A DNA stretch of 64,000 nucleotides. Origin: Acanthaster planci (lineage: Eukaryota > Echinodermata > Asteroidea > Valvatida > Acanthasteridae). Position numbers and translations under genes: made by a program. The notes beneath the pieces are model-generated. The model worked only from the letters and a program-made list of their open reading frames with translations. It was not told the origin of the DNA and did not search any database. The stretch's first letter is position 1; the number at the start of each line of letters is the position of its first letter. The stretch is from positions 404,785 to 468,784 of the forward strand of contig NW_019091416.1 of the NCBI RefSeq assembly GCF_001949145.1. Direction: 5' to 3'. Below, one piece after another: positions 37,458 through 48,700 of the stretch.

Positions 37458-37639
37458 GATTGCTCACAAGTGGAACTCTCTCTTGTAATCCATGGATCTT
37501 TATTAAGTTGTCATTTTAAAAGCCACACTCAACACGACCTACATAAATTTCCAATGTTCACGTATTTTCTATCCATCACGCAGTACTTCACGCCAACCAT
37601 CACTTGCACTGACCACTTATTTGGGAGCCGGAGCTAGCT

Positions 37640-37760
37640 AGATTGCTGCACAGCATACTGGCACGTACAGCGCATGCGCGAGCTCAAAACGCGTAATTTA
37701 AACAAGAGGGCGCAAATCCACACCGTAGACCATGCATGCGGCCCGGCCCGGTAAAATTAC
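37640..37760 (-). promoter_or_regulatory. Putative TTYH core promoter with NRF-1 palindrome
   Basis: gcgcatgcgc at 37670-37679 is a full NRF-1-type palindrome, about 215 bp upstream of the ATG. It lies in a CpG-richer patch (gcatgcgcgagc, aaaacgcg, gcggcccggcccgg) within AT-rich surroundings. agagggcgc at 37706-37714 resembles a partial CTCF core. No TATA box is evident. Position and composition suggest a TATA-less promoter; a transcription start was not observed. Confidence 0.5.
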
Positions 37761-38169
37761 TGGTGATGATAGATAGCCGATTGGTTACAGCTGAATGAAA
37801 CAGAGATGTATGAAAAGCTTGGCTAACCGAGTAACATCATGGCTGCCAGCAGTATAAATTCATTATTTTTTCCACATCAGATAACAAGGATGTCAGTATA
37901 ATCACGAATATTGATATCATCTTTACATCAATAATGTCCCATATGACTGAAACGGAACCGGTAAGATAAACAAATACAGAGAGATAGGATGTGGAAAGAG
38001 ATCCCCAAGAAGCAAGGCTTGTCATCCCCTTGAACTAAAGACGTAAAATTAGCTAAGTTATAACAACGACAAATAAAAATAACATACAAAATGACATTCA
38101 AATACCAATATCCAGGATTACAGGAATTAAGGGTTCTGCAGTGGTAACCCATTAGAGTAATTACTCAGA
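37761..38169. other. Intergenic spacer upstream of TTYH
   Basis: AT-rich. No open frame or repeat is recognised before the 3' end of the LINE. Confidence 0.4.
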
Positions 38170-40890
38170 GCTTGAATAGTTGGATAGAAGGAAGGTCTTC
38201 AGCTTAAATTTAAACACAGGAAGACGGCGGGTAAGGAATCCAGAACTTCGGGCCTTAGGGGCCTAATGTTGGATTGTCTTATGGAATGTCATAATTCGTG
38301 CAAAGGAGCTATGAAATTCTTCACACTGCCGGGTAAAAAAGTTTTTTAATTCATTCTTTGGATGTGATTAGTAGCACGATTTCCCAACGCCAAGGTCCAA
38401 AAGTTAAAATACAGTAATATCAAAGTATTATAAAGCATAAACAGGATTTCTTGTGGGAAATGGCTTTGAGTTTATATAAAACACCGACGTTTCTGGAAAC
38501 AGTGGTACAAGTGTGATTAATGTGATGGTTCCAAAATAGTTTAGGTTCTTACAAACCGAAGAATTTTACACAATCAGAATGAAGTACAAGTAAAATATCA
38601 ATATGGATGTTTGGTGGGTGTAACCCTGTTTTGTTACTAAGTAATAAACATGTAGTTTTCTTAATGTTAAGGGATAACTTATTCACTTTAAACCGTTTAG
38701 AGGTTTTGAGTAATTCTTGGTTTACCAAATCGGTGAGATTGTTGATATCATTGTGACTAAGAAAAAGGTCACTATCATCAAGAAGCACAATAAATGAGAA
38801 CAAATCCGAAAAATTACTAAAATCATTTACGAAGATAGAAAACAGGAGAGGGCCAAGTATTGATCCTTGAGGAACACCATAAGATATTTTGCTAAGAGAG
38901 GATTGATATCCATCAAGAAATACAAATTGTTGGCGATTAGACAAGCAGCTTTTAAACCACTCCAGAGGAACACCTCTGATTCCGTAACAAGCAAGTTTGG
39001 ATAAGAGAATATCGTAGATGATTGTGTTGAATGCCTTGGAAAGGACTAAGAAAATCCCAAGAGCATTTTTAGAAGGGTCAAGAGCAGTTGTGATTCTGTC
39101 AATTAATTTAATGATCGCAAGAGATATGGGATAATTTTCTCTAAATCCGTTTTGGCAATCAGCTTTTATTTAAGAATTTAACGACGCGACTGTAAACAAG
39201 ACATTCTAGAAATTTTTGAAAAGGTGGCTAAAATCAAGATTGGTCTGTAGTTACTAACATGTTCAGAATTACCAATCTTGAAAACAGGAGTAACTTTGGC
39301 TATCTTCCTTTTTCAGGAAATTTTCCTGTTGTTATCGATATGTTATTTTTTTTTAAGTTAAATGCCTGGAAATAGAACAAATTGTATTACTGGTAATCAC
39401 ATCGTGACCAAAACTTTTCTTCTTCGGTAACTTATAAACAACGTCTATATGACTTCTTCTTCAGGCACCGGGGCAAGAAAAATAAAGTTTAAATTTGGAT
39501 TTGATAAATAATCAGAAAAGTTAGAAGTTGTTGGTGGGATTTTATCGTTAAGAGTATTTCCAACTGCAGTGAAATAATGATAAAACTGACTAGCTATACT
39601 GTACAGCGGGGCTCACCCAAGATGTTGCCATCAATGTTGATTCTATTTATAGAATGTTGTGTATTATTACCAATTACATGTACATTGTTAATTAGTTTCC
39701 AGGTTGTCCGGATTTCATTTTATGTTGCATGAATTGCTCAGCAAAATAATTTCGTCTAGCCTCTCTTTAGGACATTAGTCAGAATGTTTTTGCATCGCAC
39801 ATTTTTATTTAGTTCGGTTACTATCTTTGCGGTGTGATACATACCTATGGTAGAGCTTGCTCTTATGGTGAATTAATTTGCATAGGTTGATAGTGATCCC
39901 TGGAGATTTGAGGATCTCTTTCTTGAGACAGGAACGTGCTTGTCAATAGATAACTTTAACACATCCATAAAATTACCAAAAGCTGTATATAAATCGGAAG
40001 CAGGGATGGCTTCTGTCCAGTTAATAGAAGTAAGATCACTATTGATATTAATTATCTTTTCTCGAGTATATTTCCGAGTACACGGTGCCCTTTGATTGGT
40101 GGATTAACAGCCAATGGGGAAGGTGTGAATATCGGAAAATGATCCGAGATATAAGATACCAATATACTAGCATCTGAAAGTTGTAGGGTATTAGACAAAA
40201 ATACCTATAAGGGTTGCCGATGTATGAGTGACCTTTGTTGGTTTATTCATAAGTGGGGCAAAATGAGACGAGTAGATAATGTCTAGAAATTGTTATTATT
40301 GTTAACATTCAGAAGATTAAGGTTGAAATCACCACAGAGCAAGGAAGGTTTGTTTTCTTTCGCAATTAGCTCAAGAATGCTTAGATAACTTATAATGAAT
40401 TGATTAAAACTACCATAAGGAGATTTATAAATCATACCAACAAGAACATTTTTGCTCTGTTAAGGGGTATCAATTTCAACAAACATACATTCCATTGAAC
40501 CATTGCCAATGTCATCTAATTTACGTCTCGTAATATACTGGAGATCTGACGACAAATACAAGGTAATTCCTCCTCCCATTTTTCCTTCCGTATATTTCCA
40601 AGGTGTATCCAGATATATTCAGATTAAATGCTTGGCTAGAGTTGGCAATGAGCCAAGTTTCAGTTAATCCAATGATGCATAATTTCCGATTTAATAAATT
40701 CAAACAAGTTTTTAAGTCATCGATATCTTTACATAAGCTTCTAACATTGAGATGTAGGAGAGAAAAGTTATCAACAACTTCGTGGAGGAAAAAATCCACA
40801 AATTTGTCTAGAGAAAAATAGTTGGTTTGGTTCATTCGGAGAGAAGTATTTTCATCTGTAGACTGGGCTTTAGTAAATGCATCAAAATAA
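38170..40890 (-). mobile_element. Decayed non-LTR retrotransposon (LINE), minus strand
   Basis: At 40521-40835 (minus) is the apurinic-endonuclease start (LHLNVRSL..., IIGLTETWL). From about 40210 to 40520 the same strand continues as endonuclease with stops (VGMIYKSPYGSF, LLCGDFNLNLLN). At 38549-38944 is reverse transcriptase (GVPQGSILGPLLF, FKVNKLSLNIKK), with the catalytic box degraded to LLDDSD. Endonuclease before RT is the order of CR1/Jockey/L2-like LINEs. Multiple stops and frameshifts make it inactive. Boundaries are approximate; no target duplication was identified. Confidence 0.85.
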
Positions 40891-43800
40891 AAAAGGCTGG
40901 TAAAGTCAGAAGCTGAGTGGCTGAGTGGCTAGACTGGCTCCGGAGAAGTTTTGAGAAAAAAAAACATGTCTTGTTTGCTGGCTCCGAATCGGTGGAAAGT
41001 GGGGCCAATGTTTCCTGACTGAAATATGCTGAATAGAAAGTTAGTTTTCGTCATGGCTGCTGACCGTTTCAGTGGGAAGTTTTGAGTGCAAGTGTCTCCC
41101 TGACAGTTTGCCAACTAGGCTGTGAAAAGTTGAGACATTTGGTCGGTGGAAAGTTAGAAAAACTAATACATGTATTATCACATGAGAAACGTAAGCAGGT
41201 GTTTACTGGTAATTGCCATATAGGGGCAACTAGGGCAGTCTGAGGTCCGGCTAGGGTTACATGAAGACGAGAGACGGAAAAAAGACAGGGAAACAATTAA
41301 CAGAGTCTGAAGCGGGTTTTGGTGAACCGAACCATGAACTTGTTATTTCAGCTCTGGTAAGCGTTTTCGTGACTTCGGTTATGCCTCTGTGAAATCATTG
41401 TTTCGACCAAATCAAGGACCGAAGGTTGGAGTTGGGTCAGCGCTGGTTCGAAATGGCGGAAAATAAGCAGATACGTTTTGTCGCTCCTCAAATGAGGGAG
41501 TATATATTTCCAAATTTATTGTGACATGCAGCGAATGTAAGAGGTTAATTTTTCTAGAATGTACGTGGAATTAGAGATTAGCACTGAGAAACATGCCGAA
41601 TACAGAGTGAAATGATGCCCAGCAACAGTGTCGTCTGCTGCTTTGTTGCGTTTGCCTTTGACAGGTGACACAACCGTTTCTGGTTCTTCGTTTTTGTGGA
41701 CCGCAATTAACATTTTCCCGGTCATTTTTTGACGTCTCAAATATACTCCTGGTTAGGGGTCGCAAAACACGCCCAAGGTTGGCGTCGTGGTTCTTTCCTC
41801 GCCTTCCACTTCTAAGTTCCCATCTGGACACGCAATGGCGCAACCATCGAGAAGAAAGGTGGTCCTTCTTTTCCTTTAATTTCGGTATCCATTTTTTTTG
41901 AAGGAAATCAAAATCCCTACTGTGCTCTCCATTTATCGGGCAAACATATCTGACGAAAATGGCTTGTAGCCTATTTTCCTGTAATCTTCCCCATATTGAC
42001 CGGACGCAAAAATCGTACGCCTACCAAGAGATCCGCCCCTCTCATTAGCTGCCACACGTCCCAACTTATTGGTCTCTCTTTCAACGTGTACGTTGCGACA
42101 TTTCAACAGAGGGCGATATACAACCAATTCTACTCGTCGGCTGGCTGTGCAACTGAGGCCGTGTCCGAATCACTTGGCTACGGCCGGAAATTTCGCAAGA
42201 GTCTATGGCAGTGGGGGCAGTTAGTCCCCATTAAGTCGTGTATAAATTTCGGCCGTAGCCCGGTGATTCGGACAAGGCCTTACTTTGGGTCAATGATGAC
42301 TGAAATGCAAATTATGGGAGCATCGAGGGCCATGCAGGAAAACATATCGAAAGGATGAGATTAATAAAAATAAGGAATAAACATTTTTTTAAAGAGAGGG
42401 GGCGCAAATGAGGGCTGGCTACGTTAGTGTGGAAAAGGAAGTTCAACCTGATTGTTGACATTCGCCGATACCAACTTGAGGGAAGCGCGGCCAGTCGTTA
42501 TTCCGTCAAGACTTAATTTAAATACATAGATTAAACATTACCGCCAACTTTCCTGAACGCCACTGTTCACAAAGAGATGTCTGAGCTGTGAGTTCACTGC
42601 AGCTGGTTTGTGTAACTAGATTTTGGCTTTTGGTGTAAAAATAGAAGTCAATATTTCCCAAACATGCAGACGCAGTTGCATTTACCATTAAGACGGGAGA
42701 CGTCTCTACAACTGTCAACAAATTTTGTGACCATGTGGTGATCAGGAGCGAAGGAGAGAAATAAAAATCAGAAGTGTGAAAGGATTGCTTGTAAAAAAAT
42801 GACCCAATCTGGATCGCATACAATATCCAATAAAACAACGCATTAGCCACTTCAATTTTGGGACCCTTATGGAAATATCCTGTATACATGCAAGTGGCTT
42901 TTGAGGATTATCCCAGATGAAATCGGCCTCTAAATGCGAAGGTTTTGTCAGTGTTGATTTCATCTGAATAAATAATAATAAAGCACAACACTACGCAAGC
43001 AACTGCACATCACTCGAATGATTTCTCTTCAATTAATTCTTTTATTTCATCACTGTATAGAAAAATCTTTGTACAATTTTATAGACGTCCTCTCCCAAAC
43101 ATTTGCTCACTCTGAAAGAGTAAAAATTATTTAAAACCACGTTGACAAGCCGTCAGGATTGTGGATGATTGTGATTTTTGCTCTTTAAGCATTAACAAAT
43201 CACCTTAATGGTAGTAACCCCACCTCCCTAGGGTGATTTACTGACAACCCTCAGACCCTTGCAAATCTCAACACCATAAGAAAGTAAACAGTGCACGTAA
43301 ACAGTTGGACTCTTGTTTGTGGTATACCTAATCCCACATAAAACACAGCCAGTACACCAGTGTGGTACTCAACCTAAGAGATTCCAACAAACCCTGGTGG
43401 GATTTGGCTGGTTGGGGATTGTTAAGGTTCATGGTTTACACACCGTGGACAAAATAAACTTCACTTTACAACTTGGTAAGATGTCGCTTTGTATACATAC
43501 TGTAATTCCCGGTTACCAATAAAAAATAAGATTGACTCAGGCCAAATCTAAGCTAGTTGTATTTATGTATGTGACATAATAACCACCTGCAATACAAACA
43601 GTCTGTCATTTTACACATAACTAAGTGCGTAAATTAACAACGAACTTGCTGTACTTGATATTTGTGTGAAGTTGAGAGTACTCCAAACATGCAATAAAAG
43701 CAGATCTTCAATGCATTTTGTTAAAGTGAGGAAGATTTTAATGTTGTGGATGGACCTACACTTTACAAAAGCAAAGCAGCTCCATCTTGCCCTTAAATAA

Positions 43801-45675
43801 GCAAACATTTTAAATTGCCTTTCTGTTTTTGGCAAATCACGTGAATGGTCATGAGAAAGTCGGCTTTGATATTTACTGAAAATATTTCTGTCTTTCTATT
43901 AAACAATACTGGAAGAGGTATACTGAGGCTCCGCTGCAAAATTTTCTGTACCACTTGATGAAGTTGCTCCTAAACCAAGCCAGAACAGGCTCGCAATCAC
44001 TCAGCTGTGAAACCAATGATAATGCGGGCAAAGACGATTCTTGTGGCAATTCTAAAAGCTGCTCCTGATGTAAAATAAATAGGCTTAAAAATGGCCCAGT
44101 TAAATACAGTTTGTTCACACGATTGTAGGTTACCTAAAATAAAAAATGAAAGGATGTGCACAGGGATCTTGGGCTGAAATGTGCACTGTAACAACAATTT
44201 TTATACTGGTAAATGATTTATAAGTCACAAAATCATCTGGAACTCGCCACATTAGTCCGTTTTTTGGGGGGGGTGGGGGTTGGGTAAACATGGGATTTAT
44301 ACTTGAAATTAGGCTGGTGCTTATGATTTTGAGCACCAGTATTTCAACTAAGCCACTTGGGTAAATGTACCAGGAAAAACTGGCATCTGGAAACCTTGAA
44401 AGACAATTTGGGGTCGTGTTCGTGTGCCGACTGCCTTGTGGCTATGTATTTGGTTTTGGACATTCTACCATAAAAAATTCACTGCCATCAAAAAAAATGT
44501 GTCAGAAATGGTTTACAGTCAATCCGTTTTGCTAAGTGCAATTTCTACAAAGTTCTTTTACCATAGAGGGAAAAAAAACCTCTCTTGGACAAAAAAACCT
44601 TGGGATGTTAGACGTTTTCCTATACTACTACTAAGAGCTATTTGAAATTTACATTTAAAACTAAATAAATACGTGCTTTTGCTTCAGTAGTGCCTCTTTT
44701 GTTCGTCTGTACGAAAATACTAGCTCATTCCTTTGTTTCTGTTTTTGTACAACTAAATTTATACACAGTGAACAGTTTTCTAATGCTTGGCGACTCTGGC
44801 GGGAAAAACAGGAAAAGTCTACATCACTGGAAATGTCTCAGAAGTAGAAGGTACTGATATATTTATAATACACTCGAAAGCTACGTTAGTCTGAGAAATG
44901 CAAGATGACTTCATCTTGATTTCAACCTCCACAAATTTGGAGACTGAAGTTGTGACAAACCTGAAGCATTCACCTGGCGGTAAAACATACCCATGTTGAA
45001 AAATAGCACCCTGACTGGGGCATACACATACAGGCTAAACACTAGAACGTATAGAAGACTACATATCGTGACACGTAGCAAACAACCTTTCAGCTGGTAA
45101 AACAAAGCAACTCATTAGTGACATAAAAGTTAATGGAACTCTTGTACATAACCTCCAGCGGTTCCTGCAGCATATTGAAACTTCCAAGAGTGGGGGGAAA
45201 AAAAAAAATAAAGGGGCGACTTCATTGAGAGAAGACGGATGTTCATGGCCGGATGCAGCCGCTCCTCCACAAACGAGACGCTATCAGATTTTAATGATAA
45301 GTAGTAGGCTGATCCTAACTGAAGAAGTGCGCAGGCTCAAAAGATGTCCCGACAAACAATGCCGTGACATTTCTACTTATTTGTAATCACACTGTCGCTG
45401 GAGTATTTTTGTTATACTCACATCTGTGGAAATGCATTCAACTGCAACATTGATTACACGCGGGAGAAAACAGCCCAGACTGAATGCTCTGATGCCAAGC
45501 ATTCCAAAGCATCTCCCGCTGGAACTTTTCGGAGATACACCGTAACACAAAAAAACGACACTCTGGCAACCCCTGCTTTGTTTGGAAGTAAGTTTATATA
45601 AATACTGCTGACAGACGGGACTCTCCGACTTCTTGTGCATATTCAGGATGTGTACGCTGTGACCGACGGACGTCC
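40891..45675. other. Intergenic region between MAP2K stop and LINE
   Basis: No confident gene. 41020-42180 is CpG-richer than its surroundings, with overlapping short open frames on both strands. A small frame from ATG 41454 (MAENKQIRFVAPQM...) has a good start context but stops after 23 codons. A palindromic MITE is at 42156-42280. The MAP2K 3' UTR occupies the right edge; a minus-strand ATTAAA (forward tttaat, 45290-45295) is one possible poly(A) signal. Confidence 0.45.
42156..42280. mobile_element. 125-bp palindromic MITE
   Basis: It begins aggccgtgtccgaatcac and ends gtgattcggacaaggcct. The inverted ends run about 36-40 bp and include ggctacggccg(g)aaattt. The interior of about 50 bp is unique. 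No coding capacity. Its GC-rich palindrome is clearly different from the other MITEs here. Confidence 0.88.
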
Positions 45676-45783
45676 TTAAGAGACGGTGGCGTCACTCGTC
45701 GGTGTGGCACCCAATACTCCTGTGACAAATGTTGCCACGTCTGTCTCGTTGACCCCGTCGTGGTTCGTAATGAAAGAGTGCCT
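45676..45783 (-). CDS. MAP2K6: MAP2K exon 10 (last; DVD region)
   Basis: 108 nt including TAA at 45676-45678; acceptor gccaaaatgcag. Residues 313-347, from RHSFITNHDGVN through ETDVATFVTGVLG to DATVS. ETDVATFV aligns with GTDVASFV of MKK6. The usual HPF(F/I) is HSFI here. Confidence 0.9.
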   Translation of the reverse strand, partial: RHSFITNHDGVNETDVATFVTGVLGATPTSDATVS

Positions 45784-48700
45784 CTGCATTTTGGCACAGA
45801 AAACAATGATACAGGAAAGTACAGATAAAAAAAATGATCGTTTTTTTGTTATTGTAGTTAAAATGAGAATATAATGCAACATTGGACCCTTTTTCCATTT
45901 CAACGATAAGCCTTTTAGCCACCAGTGTGGTATTCGAGTCCATCACAAGTCCAGTCACAAGTCCCTTTACAAGTCCAGTCACAAGTCCCTTTACAAGGCC
46001 AGTCACAAGTCCCTTTACAAGGCCAGCCCCAAGTCCCTTTACAAGGCCAGCCACAAGTCCCTTTACAAGGCCAAACATTAAGTTAAGGGATGAACAATGA
46101 CAAAAGAATACTTTTGTCACAGCTCATTTGAATTGCTTGTCAATTGGCTTAAGACTGAATGACTTATGATGGACTTGTGACGGACTTACAGGGACTTGTG
46201 ATGGACTCGAATACAACACTGTTAGCCATAGTTTCCAAGCATGATTTAGTTCCAGCAAATGCATTCCAAATGATGACCAAGTTCTGAAGCATAGTCAAAT
46301 TTACAGATAAATTCTACGGCAGATTGCAAATTACAACACTGAGTTTCAAAGCATATTTCAGTTTCAAGTGACAGTTAAGAACGTACGTACCAAGTAGAGT
46401 AACAACTCGTCTCCAGAACAAATATTATTTTACAATGATTACTTAATTTCACAGCAGCTTTCAATTCACGGCGATGAATACGTTCCATAGCATACTTCAA
46501 CTTGTGCTGACGTTATTCTTGAGTACATTTCACAATGAACACTTACCAGTAGTCTTGTGTATGTTGGTCTCTCTGAACAATTCTTCTTTAGGCTGTTTGG
46601 ATAAAAAGATGACCAGAAATTGTCATTGTAGAGACAACGGAAACTCAATGGACGTGGAAATGCGCATAGACTCCAAAATCTGTTCTATTTGTACGGTGTC
46701 GTCGTCATCAACAACATACCCAAATAATAAAATAATTACTGTCATTATGCAGTGCCACATTAACAGAGGATACAAGGCACTTCCAAAGAGAAGAGAAAGA
46801 CGACAACCGGCACTGACCTGGGGTAAAGACAATTTTTTTGAGAGAAGATGTGAATGGTGACACACCATCTTAGCTCCTTGTGTTATGGAATAAATTATTC
46901 CACAAGCAAAGGCGAGCCACGACAGTCTGGAGTACTTCCACATACGGGCATGGTGACCTTTCCCTGTGCCCAAATCCGCTCCGAGCGGAACAAAAGAGGG
47001 CATTTTTTTTGGGTACTCACCGCACAGGCGTGCGTTTATAATGGAGATCAATGGCACATCTGATGCGGAAGACGCTGAGTACGCGTAATGAATTTATTCC
47101 GGCTTGTATGGTCTTTGCGTACACGCAGAACGCGTGCAAGAACCCCCTTGGAAAACTTACAACCATCTGTCTTTCTTTTGCTGCTTGGGAGGTGTACTTC
47201 AACTCGCAGCGGATAACAGAACTTTTCATCCAACTTCAACATTACATATCTCAAGTTGGCATGCATAAATTTCAAATCGCATCGGGACAAACATGTTTCA
47301 GAGTGTATAGATGATGTCTGTGATGTTTTTTTTCTTTTGCACAGCCAATCAAATGTTTGTGAAGGGAACTTTTCAGTTGGTGTTTCTGTTCCGTATGTTG
47401 CAACATTTAAGAAAAGCAACCTGTACCATGTAAATATGCAAAATCAACTGCAGGCTGCTAGAACGGCCTTGTGATTGGTCAGATTGTATGAGATTCATGA
47501 TGTAATAGCCCCTCCCAGCCCAGAGGTTTAATACTCCAGACTGAATAGAGAACGCCCTGTCCCCAGCCTTCTTTTGGGACTTAGGGACGACAAGAGTAAA
47601 GGCATCACAAGAACAAAGTGACAATGAATAGGTGTGGATACCAAGAGTAGCACAGTTCTGCAACAAGGCAAAGCAGCAAAGGTGTACAGACTTTGAACGA
47701 ATTATCACCTGAGCTTTTTGTACATTTTCTGCTATCTTTCACGGTAAAGCAATGTTTTCTGTGCATCACGGCAATACAGACTAGGCTCTCTTTTTTTTGT
47801 TACGGGCTGCTTGAAATCATTTGACTTCTTTTTCATCATTCAAGTAAAAATGAATGCTCCACTGGGTCATGGTAGCTTTACAGATTTGGGAGGATTCTGA
47901 AAGGCTCTTGACAAAATCAACTGCAAGGCTACTTCAACTTCATATCTGTGATCTTAACCATCTGTGATTTGAACTCACCACTGATCGACAAAGTCTTCCA
48001 ACTCCGGTGAGAATTTCCCCTCAGGGAGCTTCGGCGAGGGCTCCTTTACCACCTGCTTTAGCTGGGCGAAGGGCGTGCCCCACTTTTCATAGGGGAACTC
48101 GTTTGTTGTTAGCTCAAACTGTGACAACGATTACAACAGAAAAAAAAAGCTGTCTAAAGACATTAAAGCTAGTCATGTAAGGGCTTCAGTGTGCGAAATG
48201 CAAGTACTGTTGTGTGGCCTACTCAACAAAGCTCAGTAATGGAACGACGCCATCCATGCACTGCCCCCTGTATGTGAAGGGAAAAAGTGTCAGTGACCAG
48301 CTGTGATCATCGTCAGATAGGTTGGAGGGGAGTATGGCTTTGGGAGGCGATAGAAATGTTATTGGCCGCACAAACTCTGGCCTGATCAGCCAAACTGGCT
48401 TGGGAAGACTTGTTTTCTTGGTTTAAATGGGATGCATCCCAGCAGCAACAGAAAATTAATTTTGCATTTAAATGGGCAACATAATCCACTGAGTCCAAAC
48501 ACAAATGACGTGACCTAACTTTCTGCTGACAAAGGTCCTCTGAGCATATACGACCTCCAATGCTTCACTTAAAGTGTACAGAAGCAGATTAACTCAGTGA
48601 CAAGACTTTGAAGCCTATATTGCAGTGGCACCATAATAGAGCGCTGTGACAAGACTTTGAAGCCTATATTGCAGTGGCACCATACTAGAGAGCATGGAGG

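Noticed and set aside
44130-44197. CAHPFIF candidate for the MAP2K last exon
   Set aside because: Only HPF matches, the phase and preceding sequence do not fit, and the true exon at 45676-45783 (ETDVATFV) fits in every respect.
45470-45540. LRKVPAGDAL frame resembling MKK3 CLRKNPAERM
   Set aside because: No acceptor, no ERP motif, followed by a stop; exon 9 at 46547-46592 carries the real CLKKNCSERP.
45692-46120. Minus-strand 142-codon frame with KGLVTGLV repeats
   Set aside because: Created by the 24-bp tandem repeat in the MITE and by reading into the MAP2K last exon in the wrong frame.
47048-47419. 123-codon minus frame as a gene
   Set aside because: No recognisable motif and overlapping frames on the other strand; kept only as a low-interest observation.
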